The notes: generated by a model from the sequence alone, not told the origin. Positions 25,977 to 38,634 are shown, numbered from the stretch's first letter. The stretch is DNA of 64,000 nt from Molanna angustata (GCA_963576475.1 OY754984.1:15083722-15147721), one strand, 5' to 3'. Translations and numbers: made by a program.

Positions 25977-28187
25977 CTTTCATATCTATCTATCTAAAGA
26001 ACCTAGTACCTTTCATATCTATCTATCAAAAGAACCTAGTACCTTTCATATCTATCTATCTAAAGAACCTAGTACCTTTCATATCTATCTATCTAAAGAA
26101 CCTAGTACCTTTCATATCTATCTATCTAAAGAACCTAGTACCTTTCATATCTATCTATCTAAAGAACCTAGTACCTTTCATATCTATCTATCTAAAGAAC
26201 CTAGTACCTTTCATATCTATCTATCTAAAGAACCTAGTACCTTTCATATCTATCTATCTAAAGAACCTAGTACCTTTCATATCTATCTATCTAAAGAACC
26301 TAGTACCTTTCATATCTATCTATCTAAAGAACCTAGTACCTTTCATATCTATCTATCTAAAGAACCTAGTACCTTTCATATCTATCTATCTAAAGAACCT
26401 AGTACCTTTCATATCTATCTATCTAAAGAAGCTAGTACCTTTCATATCTATCTATCTAAAGAACCTAGTACCTTTCATATCTATCTATCTAAAGAACCTA
26501 GTACCTTTCATATCTATCTATCTAAAGAACCTAGTACCTTTCATATCTATCTATCTAAAGAACCTAGTACCTTTCATATCTATCTATCTAAAGAACCTAG
26601 TACCTTTCATATCTATCTATCTAAAGAACCTAGTACCTTTCATATCTATCTATCTAAAGAACCTAGTACCTTTCATATCTATCTATCTAAAGAACCTAGT
26701 ACCTTTCATATCTATCTATCTAAAGAACCTAGTACCTTTCATATCTATCTATCTAAAGAACCTAGCACCTTTCATATCTATCTATCTAAAGAACCTAGCA
26801 CCTTTCATATCTATCTATCTAAAGAACCTAGTACCTTTCATATCTATCTATCTAAAGAACCTAGTACCTTTCATATCTATCTATCTAAAGAACCTAGTAC
26901 CTTTCATATCTATCTATCTAAAGAACCTAGTACCTTTCATATCTATCTATCTAAAGAACCTAGTACCTTTCATATCTATCTATCTAAAGAACCTAGTACC
27001 TTTCATATCTATCTATCTAAAGAACCTAGTACCTTTCATATCTATCTATCTAAAGAACCTAGTACCTTTCATATCTATCTATCTAAAGAACCTAGTACCT
27101 TTCATATCTATCTATCTAAAGAACCTAGTACCTTTCATATCTATCTATCTAAAGAACCTAGTACCTTTCATATCTATCTATCTAAAGAACCTAGTACCTT
27201 TCATATCTATCTATCTAAAGAACCTAGTACCTTTCATATCTATCTATCTAAAGAACCTAGTACCTTTCATATCTATCTATCTAAAGAACCTAGTACCTTT
27301 CATATCTATCTATCTAAAGAACCTAGTACCTTTCATATCTATCTATCTAAAGAACCTAGTACCTTTCATATCTATCTATCTAAAGAACCTAGTACCTTTC
27401 ATATCTATCTATCTAAAGAACCTAGTACCTTTCATATCTATCTATCTAAAGAACCTAGTACCTTTCATATCTATCTATCTAAAGAACCTAGTACCTTTCA
27501 TATCTATCTATCTAAAGAACCTAGTACCTTTCATATCTATCTATCTAAAGAACCTAGTACCTTTCATATCTATCTATCTAAAGAACCTAGTACCTTTCAT
27601 ATCTATCTATCTAAAGAACCTAGTACCTTTCATATCTATCTATCTAAAGAACCTAGTACCTTTCATATCTATCTATCTAAAGAACCTAGTACCTTTCATA
27701 TCTATCTATCTAAAGAACCTAGTACCTTTCATATCTATCTATCTAAAGAACCTAGTACCTTTCATATCTATCTATCTAAAGAACCTAGTACCTTTCATAT
27801 CTATCTATCTAAAGAACCTAGTACCTTTCATATCTATCTATCTAAAGAACCTAGTACCTTTCATATCTATCTATCTAAAGAACCTAGTACCTTTCATATC
27901 TATCTATCTAAAGAACCTAGTACCTTTCATATCTATCTATCTAAAGAACCTAGTACCTTTCATATCTATCTATCTAAAGAACCTAGTACCTTTCATATCT
28001 ATCTATCTAAAGAACCTAGTACCTTTCATTTCTATCTATCTAAAGAACCTAGTACCTTTCATATCTATCTATCTAAAGAACCTAGTACCTTTCATATCTA
28101 TCTATCTAAAGAACCTAGTACCTTTCATATCTATCTATCTAAAGAACCTAGTAGCTTTCATATCTATCTATCTAAAGAACCTAGTAC
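25977..28187 (+). repeat. 33-bp satellite B, 67 copies
   Basis: The unit is CTTTCATATCTATCTATC followed by TAAAGAACCTAGTAC. From 25,977 to the last unit start at 28,155 is 2,178 bp, exactly 66 x 33. Rare single-base variants are seen: AAAA in unit 2, GAAGCT near 26,430, two adjacent CTAGCACC units near 26,765 and 26,798, CATTTC near 28,029 and GTAGC near 28,152. It is unrelated in sequence to satellite A. Confidence 0.99.
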
Positions 28188-28279
28188 CTTTTATCAAAAA
28201 CATCTGAATGTGATCAAAACATCTCAATATTAAAATAAATTAAATAAATATATTTTGATAAAGAACATATATGTGTGTG

Positions 28280-28400
28280 TCTATATAATATGTAGATTCG
28301 ATTTAGTTTCAACTGATTCGAATCTGCATATATGTACATAATATGTAGATTAGATTTAGTTTCAACTGATTCGAATCTGCATATATTAGGGGTTTTAAAC
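28280..28400 (+). repeat. Two-copy direct repeat
   Basis: ATATGTAGATTCGATTTAGT with the following TTTCAACTGATTCGAATCTG occurs twice, about 52 bp apart, with one base change (TTCGAT against TTAGAT). Confidence 0.85.
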
Positions 28401-28468
28401 TCGAGTAAACTTATCAATTAAATCACATACAAACATATTTGTAACAAGATAATTGGAACCCTCGTCCT

Positions 28469-29041
28469 CTAGGCTGTGTTTAGATTCAACGCTCAACGTC
28501 GGGCGTCGAATGTACCAGAAAATGCAGATTATGGCGTTTTTCACACCAACCTCACTGAACGCTTTCGAGCGGCGCGCGGCTTTTCAATCTGAACGTTTAA
28601 AATCAAAACAATCGGGCGTTTTAAATGTCATTTATCATACATGTCTCTTTTTAGGTTATATTTACATTGAAAGACATAAATTGGGCAGTGGTGTAAATAA
28701 TGATCTCTGACCTTTTATTGGAAATTGTTGAATGATATAAATTAACTTCTTTGTGAATGCATATTATTGTCATCATAAATAATGTCAACTGACATAATAG
28801 ATACCACAGAAACAAATAGTAGTCATTATTCCACCTATGTTCCACAGATAAAATAGATGTTGGCAGATACGATAACTGTCAGAGCGTTTTTCATCCGACA
28901 ATTTTACCGAGCGTTTGGTGCGTACACTAAACGTTCAAACCGAACGCCACAGAGTGTCTTTCGAGCGTCTGTTTCCGGTCATTATGAACGGTTTAGAGCG
29001 TCACTAAGTGCACTCGGCATTCATTGTGAACGTAGCCCTAG
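28469..29041. mobile_element. Non-autonomous DNA-transposon-like element, weak TIRs
   Basis: The left end CTAGGCTGTGTTTAGA resembles the reverse complement of the right end GTGAACGTAGCCCTAG. Subterminal words of the type GAACGCT and GAGCG occur in both halves in opposite orientation, e.g. AACGCTTTCGAGCG and GTCTTTCGAGCGTCTG. No protein is encoded. Confidence 0.45.
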
Positions 29042-29744
29042 ATTGACGTAGCCGGTCTTTATAAATATTTAGCTGTGGAGGGTTGAATGTTGGCCACGAC
29101 TCACTCGTTTTTTATTAAAAATCTAATGTACCCAATGAGGCAGATTTTTCTAGTTAAGAAATGTGGATTCATGTATTATGTAGGTATGTGGGCTGAAGTG
29201 GTGTGTCGTGTCATTATAATAATATTTGTTTGTTTTTTTATAAGAAGAGTACCTACCTAGTAGAGTCTGTTTATGTATTGATTCGATTCCAAGTAAAATG
29301 ATCATATCATTTTACTAAAAGCCTTTTTCAATATTTTGAGCGTGTCCATTTTTTATCCATTGCAAAATAATGATAAGTAGGTACTGTGATGATAATTATA
29401 ATAAATTTGATTTAAAAACCAAACAAACACACGGTCATACAGCAAATATCAAAATAGGTACCTATGTAAATTTAAAAAAATACAATAATTTATTTATGTA
29501 TTAGTCTTTTGTACAAAAAACCTACACATATACCTATATTAAAACCCTCGTGATTACCCATAACATGGATATAATTATCATAAGGAGTTCTATGACATCT
29601 AAAGATATTATAGAACTCCATATAATAATTATATCCACGATATGGGTATATCGTGAGGTTTTGATTTCGCCGGTTGGACCAGACTTGCACCCCAGGTGTA
29701 ACAAAGAAAGATAACAAAGTAGAACAGGAAAAAGGAGCGCCTTG
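29042..29744. other. Intergenic DNA with one imperfect hairpin
   Basis: An imperfect hairpin at about 29,567-29,632 pairs GGATATAATTAT and GGAGTTCTAT with their reverse complements. Nothing else is recognised. Confidence 0.45.
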
Positions 29745-30260
29745 AAAGAGTGGGTTGTGGCCAACGCTATACTCCTCACTACCGAATCACTACACAAAGA
29801 TTCAAATTTTGTATAGAAAGTTTTCAGCATTTTTATGAAAAAGAGTTTGTTAAATTATTGGGATTTAAATATTTTATTATTAAAACTTGATGATTCGTCA
29901 ATGCCATTTTATAAAAGTGATGTGCCCTTTTAGCAATTTCAAAATAAAAACATCAAATTTCAAGTTTCCTGAGCTTGGGGTCACTTTGAAATATTTAACA
30001 GTTAAAAAATTGGGAAACACTGATCAGATATCCTTCAAAATCTAATGCTAGAGTCTAAGCGTGTATTAGATATACAAATTTGTAAAAATGAAAATAATCG
30101 AATGAGTTATTTTGTCCATAATAGATAAAGTAGAATAAACACGTCGTACATAGAACATAAACACAACACACATATACATTGTGATGAAACTTTCAGAATA
30201 CAATCTCATCATGATACTAGTTGATAATCTGCAAAAAAACCTTATAAATTGCGAATTCAT
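29745..30260 (-). repeat. Dispersed repeat, inverted partner of 10,310-10,860
   Basis: Shares the same boxes in opposite order and strand, e.g. CTGAGCTTGGGGTCA and GGAAACACTGATCAGATAT. The divergence is considerable. Confidence 0.75.
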
Positions 30261-30923
30261 AACTACCTAGTGAGGAATAAAAACACCGCCATCTTTCGAT
30301 TTTTTTGTGAAGCGTAATCCGATTCGTTTTTCATTATTGACTTCCTCAAAAGATGGTGTATTGTGAAGAACGCGCATTTTATCGACTTCCTCTCTGCGTC
30401 ACGAAATTCAACATTATACATAACTTAGTAACACATTTTACCTATATATACCTACATACTTTTGTTGTAATAATATAATATGCTAAGCACTCATATTCAG
30501 AGCATTTGAACTTGAACTCATTCTGCATCGCCGTTATGAAAACAAGTTTATTGACATTGCTATATATTATAGTAGTAGGTAGGTAGGTACGTATATTTAT
30601 TTTATATCAACATAATTTCCTGGAGTCAAATTATAATTTTACTCTCAAATACTATGAAATAGTGGAGAAGAATGATTTCACAATTTTTACAAATATTTTT
30701 TTCTGAATATCTACGGAGAGCAGAGATGATAAGAGACGATTGGTTCTGACCCTTAGCAACGGAGAAACGAATTATAGAGACGACGAATATTTTTACGTCG
30801 ATTTCTCAAATTGTATCATGTAGAGTAGAGAATATATACCACGAGTTTCGTCATATGTTTGTGTATATATATATTTATTTATTGCATAAATTAGTATTCA
30901 CAAAAATGTTTAAACACACGTAG
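30261..30923. other. Intergenic DNA
   Basis: No gene or repeat family recognised. Short (TAGG)n and (TA)n runs occur near 30,580 and 30,865. Confidence 0.4.
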
Positions 30924-31046
30924 AGTTGTAGCCAAACGTCTTGAACTTTTAGCCGAGAAGGGGGGCGATTTGCACGTAAACCAACGAAGCTAAAAGATAC
31001 AAATTAGCGCTCTGCGCAACCGGAAGCTCGTTTAAGATGTTTGGCG
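30924..31046. mobile_element. Short element with palindromic ends, partner at 60,565-60,690
   Basis: Both copies carry GAGAAGGGG-GCGATTTG, CGTAAACCAACGAAGC and GCTCTGCGCA-CCGGAAGC. The ends pair with each other: GCCAAACGTCTTGAAC with TTTAAGATGTTTGGC here. The size is about 123-126 bp in both. Confidence 0.7.
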
Positions 31047-31379
31047 AAAAAATATAGATAGGTACATAGATATATAAATTAATCGAAAACAGATATAAGT
31101 ATAATAAACATACTTATAAGATCCTGAATATAAAATTAAAATAGGTACCTACATACTTTCTTTAAATAGAAAAAAAATAGCAGACAAAAATAATGATAAT
31201 TTATAATAAATGGAAGCAGTGTAAAGCATAAACATTAAAATCAAAATTAAAAAACAAATTATGCATTTGAAAATATGCAAATCTGCATTGAAATATCGCA
31301 GATTGTTTTACTGAAAACAAAGTATAATATTGTATATTGTGAACTAATATGAAATTCCATGTCCTCTTTAATTCATTCT

Positions 31380-31500
31380 TACCATCGCGGCATATCACAT
31401 TATGTGGGGTTACGAGCGACAGGCGAACGAACGTGCATTGCCTTAAATAAAAGGAAGCACGATACATAAGTGTATACCCGCACACTAGTCTTTATACAGA
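31380..31500. mobile_element. Fragment of the 16,894 foldback family
   Basis: ATCGCGGCATATCACATTAT, GAGCGACAGGCG, GTGCATTGCCTT and GTATACCCGCACAC follow the same order as in the right arm of the foldback element, but the left arm is absent. Confidence 0.55.
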
Positions 31501-31579
31501 TAATATATGAGCTCGATCGAATTAATTCTAATATCACACGTGTATATATCCGTTTTTTTATTCGATTCTATCAAAACTT

Positions 31580-31710
31580 GGACAGATCGAAGGGTTTTGA
31601 TGATTGAAGGTCCTGTAGTTGACTTGACAAGGTCACTCTGTCGGGTCGGTGAGCGACCTCTGGATCTTTTACCCTCCATGCATCCCATTACAACGTCTTC
31701 GAGGTCATCA
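31580..31710 (-). mobile_element. LINE ORF2 tail fragment, family C
   Basis: The minus strand encodes GCMEGKRSRGRSPTRQSDLV, the Arg-rich GKRSRGRSPTRW box near the end of many LINE proteins. The relative at 47,870-48,285 has the same region in degraded form. It breaks off at 31,710 in a T-rich run. Confidence 0.65.
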
Positions 31711-31759
31711 AGGGCCTTTGTTTTTTTTATTTATTTGTATGGTAAAAACATATAGGCAT

Positions 31760-32530
31760 TCAGCCTTTACAGTTTCTAGATGAACTTGGTCTTCTTATTC
31801 TTCATCAGCCCGTTTGCATCCAGAGTTGAACATAGGCCTCCCCCCTCTTCTTCCTCTCCTCCCTTTCCTTCGCAGTGCAGCAGATTACCTCGCTTCGCGG
31901 GCCGAGTCCAACTGTTGAAGGTGTAAACTCTGGGCGAATCGATACTACCCCGACAGAATGAAGAATGTTAGCTGCTGATAGGGGAGTTGCGACTATCAAC
32001 ACTTAGTTCGGTGAAGCGTTTGGGGAAATGAGAGGTTGGGTCTTGTTACTCCATGTCAGACGTGGTTTGACGGGGTCCGGAGAGGTGAACACCCACACCG
32101 GGTCGGGGCACCGCGTTCAGAGGACAGTCATAACTAACTCGGGAACACACGTAGCAGAGACTACGAGCAGAGACCACGAGCAGAGACAACACTATATAAC
32201 ATACATAGAGCGTGCCCCACTGAGTTACGTCTCCGGGCTAGTTCGCTAATGGTTCGTGGTTTTGAGTCATGAGATGTGACACTTGGGGATTCTGGTATCA
32301 TCTTTATGCCCAGGTCCGTGAGCAAGTGCTTAAGAATTAATAACATCGCATATCAGTTCAGAGCGACTATAGCCTTCGGACACCCAGCCTATCTCCATCA
32401 CGGCAACAGAAGAAAACAGAGGCCCGGTGGGCTTGTATCTCCTCGTGGCCGTCCCAACTGTGCGTCCTGATGAAAACCCCCATTCATTCTCTTTACCTAA
32501 TCATAATAGTATGACCCAATCTCTTTCAAC
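31760..32530. other. GC-rich segment, probable LINE-derived, not identified
   Basis: The start (CATAGGCCTCCCCCCTCTT on plus) is a common LINE tail signature on the minus strand. The following 600 bp are much richer in GC than their surroundings, with two copies of CGAGCAGAGAC near 32,163-32,185. Several short open frames overlap but none has a recognised domain. It could be the 3' part of a decayed LINE or a GC-rich foreign insert. Confidence 0.35.
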
Positions 32531-32720
32531 CCGAACTCCCCCCCCCTACCAGCGGTGTAGCGGCGATGTTTGTAATATGTGTCATGTATAGATTGTGTAT
32601 GCAGTATGTATGTGTTAGTGTGGTGACGAGTTAGTTTCGTTGTAAATAAAAAAGTAAAACCCATCCAACGAAATACATTTATATAGTAAGTCAAACTCAC
32701 TCACCTGGGATCACTCCGAC

Positions 32721-33067
32721 GCACAGTGTTTTCGAGTGCGCTATTACGGGCGCTATTAAATCATTCCCGTGAATGTGGAAGTCATGATGAACCAAAAATA
32801 ATATTGAATATATAAACACAAGTACTCAAAAAATTGTTTAAAGATGAGTGACGTAAAGCAGCAAAATAATGCAACTGAATGGTTTTTGTTATAGCGGTCA
32901 ATTAGATAGGTGATTAACTGTTTAAATTTCAACGAATTGACATTATTTTTTTTTTCTGAGAACAGGATAACTAATACCCTTCCTTAATTACCTAATATTT
33001 CCTATTTCTAAGTAATTGGGATTTTCACCTAAAGTAGCTCGTAATATTGCGATCGGGAACACTGTGC
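32721..33067. mobile_element. MITE-like element, TIR GCACAGTGTT
   Basis: GCACAGTGTTTTCGA at 32,721 is mirrored by CGGGAACACTGTGC ending at 33,067. The interior is AT-rich and non-coding. I could not identify a convincing target-site duplication. Confidence 0.6.
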
Positions 33068-33079
33068 GACGACGACTAG

Positions 33080-34480
33080 GTGCCCACTCTCCCCAGAGAC
33101 TAGTATACAATTCAATAATATATAAGGGAATATGTCCGGACAATTTTATAAATAATTAAATTAATCACTAAATAGATGATTAAGTAGATAAACCAACAAA
33201 TAATTAAATAATTAGCTAAATAATCCCATGAATAAATTATCTAGATAATTAAATAAGAGAATATATAAATAGCTAATTAATAATATAATGAACAATAAAA
33301 TAAATGATTGATCCTGTAATTCCGCATTTCTCTGGTTCCTTTCGTTTGATTTTAAATGATACCAAATAAATACCCGAGTAGCCATTTCGAGATATCATTA
33401 ATTGTTATGAAATATAATAAATTCTCAATCGAACAAATAATATCTACTCGATCGATTTATCTTTGAACTCTACACTAGGATTCCCGATTAAATTGCATAG
33501 AATTCTCAATAAAATGCTATTTGATCCCCATAATTTAACCATTTCGCGATTCTGTATTGGAGGCAAAACTCGTGCCTATATACATACGTACGATTTGGAA
33601 TTAACCACCGATTACCACGACAAATTAAAATTCAAGCTATTTGAAACCGATTATTAAACGAATTATTTAATGTTATCTCGCGAATTTTGATTGAAACGAT
33701 TTTATATTTAACGCGATTTATGATTACTGACTTTGAAGGTGTTGATTGTTTCAAAACCTAGAACGAACTCCCCCTGGTTTCTTTATAATTATACAGATTC
33801 CCGACTAACATAAACAATCACGATATATTTCTGATTATTGCGCAATATCGCCCAATGGTCGAAAGCGTTTGCCCCGATGGCAAATATTCCGTGTGTATAC
33901 TCGTTCTATCCGAAATTAATTCCCTATGACGACTAGATGAAATTAGACGGTTAATTTAAAAGATATTTAATGAATTCAGTATGAAACGCCTCGATAACTA
34001 ATTGGATTCTATCCCTATCGTATTGTATTACACGAGGTTACTACCCGAATATATTCTCTAAAACGATTATTTAATTATTATTACACAATCTTTTCCCCGA
34101 GATATTACTAATTATTACGATATATCGAGTACTGTTTGGAAGGAATTGTCCCGAATGCAATTCTGGTGACTATATTCGTACGATTTAGAATTAAACCCCG
34201 ATCACCACGATAGATTAAACTCAAGCTAATTGAAACCGATTATTAACTTATTATTACGCAATATTTTCCCGAAATTCAGCAATTTAAACAGACTATTATA
34301 TTGCAGCTATCTAAGACCGACCCATCCCTTTCACTTATTCAAAAAGAACTGTCACGAAACAAGGCCGCGCGTGAGTTCCTAAGCCTTACATCTCCCACCC
34401 GGTCCATCTCGATCTTCCCGATTACCCCTCGTCCTAGGCCGCACGACGCTGGACATCGTCTCCAAAATCATAAAATATAA
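33080..34480. repeat. Degenerate ~300-bp repeat, three units, CpG-containing
   Basis: A block starting CGTACGATTTGGAATTAA at 33,587 returns at 34,176 as CGTACGATTTAGAATTAA, with GAAACCGATTATTAA following in both. A weaker middle copy lies near 33,890-33,955. The words CGATT, ACGA and TCGCG are common in an otherwise AT-rich segment. No open frame of note. Confidence 0.55.
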
Positions 34481-34886
34481 TATTTTTAAATACCTAATAA
34501 TGAAATATGATTTAATAGGCAGGATCATTACACCACTTATTACTTTATCTAGAGATGTTCAACATCATTCTCTCCATAGCCCTCTGTGTCACCATGAGCG
34601 TGTCAGATTAACTTGGTATTAATATCAATAAAATATTAAAAAATGTCTTGATAATATTATTTATATAATATGTAAAAACTTTAATGACCAATTCAATGAC
34701 CATATTGACATTTTTATTGCATCTGAATCTATATTCAAAAGGGGAATTCTAAAAAAGATCACTCTTAGGACCTGGGTATGGCTGGAATGCACTGTTGATG
34801 AAGTAATGTTATATGAGTGATGTCATTCTTGTGTACCTATTCCAAACTATACTTCATAATATGTTTTTTTCAGTAAGTATTGATTT
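34481..34886. other. AT-rich DNA before the 100-bp array
   Basis: Nothing recognised. Confidence 0.35.
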
Positions 34887-37486
34887 TTTTATATTTTATT
34901 ATTTTTATCTCTATCTTAATCTCTAAGCACGTCTATGTTTACATTGTATGTAACTTCTCTATGGGAAATATTGTGATTGCACATATTTTTATATTTTATT
35001 ATTTTTATCTCTATCTTAATCTCTAAGCACGTCTATGTTTACATTGTATGTAACTTCTCTATGGGAAATATTGTGATTGCACATATTTTTATATTTTATT
35101 ATTTTTATCTCTATCTTAATCTCTAAGCACGTCTATGTTTACATTGTATGTAACTTCTCTATGGGAAATATTGTGATTGCACATATTTTTATATTTTATT
35201 ATTTTTATCTCTATCTTAATCTCTAAGCACGTCTATGTTTACATTGTATGTAACTTCTCTATGGGAAATATTGTGATTGCACATATTTTTATATTTTATT
35301 ATTTTTATCTCTATCTTAATCTCTAAGCACGTCTATGTTTACATTGTATGTAACTTCTCTATGGGAAATATTGTGATTGCACATATTTTTATATTTTATT
35401 ATTTTTATCTCTATCTTAATCTCTAAGCACGTCTATGTTTACATTGTATGTAACTTCTCTATGGGAAATATTGTGATTGCACATATTTTTATATTTTATT
35501 ATTTTTATCTCTATCTTAATCTCTAAGCACGTCTATGTTTACATTGTATGTAACTTCTCTATGGGAAATATTGTGATTGCACATATTTTTATATTTTATT
35601 ATTTTTATCTCTATCTTAATCTCTAAGCACGTCTATGTTTACATTGTATGTAACTTCTCTATGGGAAATATTGTGATTGCACATATTTTTATATTTTATT
35701 ATTTTTATCTCTATCTTAATCTCTAAGCACGTCTATGTTTACATTGTATGTAACTTCTCTATGGGAAATATTGTGATTGCACATATTTTTATATTTTATT
35801 ATTTTTATCTCTATCTTAATCTCTAAGCACGTCTATGTTTACATTGTATGTAACTTCTCTATGGGAAATATTGTGATTGCACATATTTTTATATTTTATT
35901 ACTTTTATCTCTATCTTAATCTCTAAGCACGTCTATGTTTACATTGTATGTAACTTCTCTATGGGAAATATTGTGATTGCACATATTTTTATATTTTATT
36001 ATTTTTATCTCTATCTTAATCTCTAAGCACGTCTATGTTTACATTGTATGTAACTTCTCTATGGGAAATATTGTGATTGCACATATTTTTATATTTTATT
36101 ACTTTTATCTCTATCTTAATCTCTAAGCACGTCTATGTTTACATTGTATGTAACTACTCTATGGGAAATATTGTGATTGCACATATTTTTATATTTTATT
36201 ACTTTTATCTCTATCTTAATCTCTAAGCACGTCTATGTTTACATTGTATGTAACTTCTCTATGGGAAATATTGTGATTGCACATATTTTTATATTTTATT
36301 ATTTTTATCTCTATCTTAATCTCTAAGCACGTCTATGTTTACATTGTATGTAACTTCTCTATGGGAAATATTGTGATTGCACATATTTTTATATTTTATT
36401 ATTTTTATCTCTATCTTAATCTCTAAGCACGTCTATGTTTACATTGTATGTAACTTCTCTATGGGAAATATTGTGATTGCACATATTTTTATATTTTATT
36501 ATTTTTATCTCTATCTTAATCTCTAAGCACGTCTATGTTTACATTGTATGTAACTTCTCTATGGGAAATATTGTGATTGCACATATTTTTATATTTTATT
36601 ATTTTTATCTCTATCTTAATCTCTAAGCACGTCTATGTTTACATTGTATGTAACTTCTCTATGGGAAATATTGTGATTGCACATATTTTTATATTTTATT
36701 ATTTTTATCTCTATCTTAATCTCTAAGCACGTCTATGTTTACATTGTATGTAACTTCTCTATGGGAAATATTGTGATTGCACATATTTTTATATTTTATT
36801 ATTTTTATCTCTATCTTAATCTCTAAGCACGTCTATGTTTACATTGTATGTAACTTCTCTATGGGAAATATTGTGATTGCACATATTTTTATATTTTATT
36901 ATTTTTATCTCTATCTTAATCTCTAAGCACGTCTATGTTTACATTGTATGTAACTTCTCTATGGGAAATATTGTGATTGCACATATTTTTATATTTTATT
37001 ATTTTTATCTCTATCTTAATCTCTAAGCACGTCTATGTTTACATTGTATGTAACTTCTCTATGGGAAATATTGTGATTGCACATATTTTTATATTTTATT
37101 ATTTTTATCTCTATCTTAATCTCTAAGCACGTCTATGTTTACATTGTATGTAACTTCTCTATGGGAAATATTGTGATTGCACATATTTTTATATTTTATT
37201 ATTTTTATCTCTATCTTAATCTCTAAGCACGTCTATGTTTACATTGTATGTAACTTCTCTATGGGAAATATTGTGATTGCACATATTTTTATATTTTATT
37301 ATTTTTATCTCTATCTTAATCTCTAAGCACGTCTATGTTTACATTGTATGTAACTTCTCTATGGGAAATATTGTGATTGCACATATTTTTATATTTTATT
37401 ATTTTTATCTCTATCTTAATCTCTAAGCACGTCTATGTTTACATTGTATGTAACTTCTCTATGGGAAATATTGTGATTGCACATAT
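34887..37486 (+). repeat. 100-bp tandem satellite, 26 copies
   Basis: The words CTCTAAGCACGTCTATGT and ATGGGAAATATTGTGATTGC recur every 100 bp. Variants are rare: ATTACTTTTATC for ATTATTTTTATC at about 35,900, 36,100 and 36,200, and one TAACTACTCT near 36,152. An (AATA)n run at 37,550 follows about 65 bp after the array, as at the end of retroposons. Confidence 0.98.
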
Positions 37487-38210
37487 AAATCAAATTTGTT
37501 ATTTATAAAACAAAAATATGTATGTGTGATGTGTAATTGTTTTTTCTCTTAATAAATAAATAAATAAATATTACTCCTGTAAGTATTATGTGAGGATATC
37601 CGAGAATATGGTGCCTCTCATCTTCGAAATTCTGTTATAACATGGAGTAGCTCTGCATAAAGGAGAATACTGACCTACATTCATTCTATTTATGTTGAAT
37701 AGTGCCCTTCTTCTTGTCATTATAGGCATTGTGTTAAAATATGACTTGTTTATGTAGGTAGTATTGTTGTGACATTAAGTTCAACGTTTGTGACTTTATC
37801 CAACACGAATAGATCATTGGTCAACGCCCTCCTCCTGCAGAGGCTGTGCATTCCAAAGAAACAAAATTAAATAATGCGCAAACCCTGGACATTTTTCATG
37901 ATAACTTTGGTAAATTTAGGTCCCGGGTGGGGCTGTTGTTGGTGTGATCTATTGGGGCGAAATTGAAAGTCTTCGAGGTTATTCCTACCCCTCTATTTCC
38001 TCTCCCTTCCTGTTCTATAGAGGTTTGTACGCCAAATTCTTAATGAATAAGTATTTTTTTTTGTTGTTTATATTATATATTTTTTATTGTAAAGATCACT
38101 CACATTATGTAGCCATTATTTTTATTTTGATTGCATAAAAGCATTAGGGAACTTAACTGGTTTTGTATATAGGTATATATTGTTTTTTTTTGTTCCCACA
38201 AGCTGTATTC
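37487..38210. other. Intergenic DNA
   Basis: No gene recognised. (AATA)n at 37,551-37,570 may be the tail of an element from which the 100-bp array expanded. Confidence 0.35.
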
Positions 38211-38634
38211 ACACCAATTTTTAAAAGTACGACGCATGGAACGTCTACCGACGTTCGCCGTAAGCATTTATACGCGTGTCAGGGATGTGCTAGTAGGTAT
38301 ACTTAATTACTTAATCAGCCTCTTCTTGAGTCCAGTATTGGACAAAGGCCTCCCGCTTGGACTTCCACCGGTCTCTCACCTGTGCCATTCTGAACTTGCC
38401 ACTTTTTTTATGTCATCGGACCATAACCTAACCAACCTATTCTAACAAAAAGTTTGGTAAGAATAGGTTTGTACGAATTCACTATTGCGACTCGCGTGAG
38501 CGTGTCACATTATGTATTAAAAAATGTAACTACTATAATCCTAACAAAACTATTCTAACCAAACTTTTCACACAAGCTACTATAAGGGCGTCCTCCGGGA
38601 GATGTTCCTAGCGTTGTATATTTTAAAATTGGTG
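38211..38634. mobile_element. TIR element carrying a LINE scrap
   Basis: CACACCAATTTTTAAAAG near 38,211 is mirrored by TTTTAAAATTGGTG near 38,634. Inside, 38,310-38,400 has the CTTGAGTCCAGTATTGGAC and AAAGGCCTCCC words common to LINE tails on the minus strand, and CCTATTCTAAC...GAATAGG forms a hairpin near 38,438-38,467. Confidence 0.5.

Noticed and set aside
17713..28187. CRISPR-like arrays of 33-bp repeats
   Set aside because: The units are directly adjacent, with no unique spacers, no leader and no cas genes, in a eukaryotic context.
30580..30595. Telomere-like repeats (TAGG words)
   Set aside because: Only a few TAGG units, part of a common short motif that occurs all over the window. 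No (TTAGG)n run was found.
31805..32470. Small GC-rich genes
   Set aside because: Several short overlapping frames exist on both strands, none with a recognised motif. High GC lowers stop frequency, so open frames are expected by chance.
32721..33067. hAT transposon with an 8-bp target-site duplication
   Set aside because: The inverted ends are real but the flanking 8-mers do not match, so the superfamily was left open.
33463..33657. 64-codon plus-strand gene in the CpG-containing repeat
   Set aside because: The second copy at 34,176 does not keep the frame, so the open stretch is accidental.
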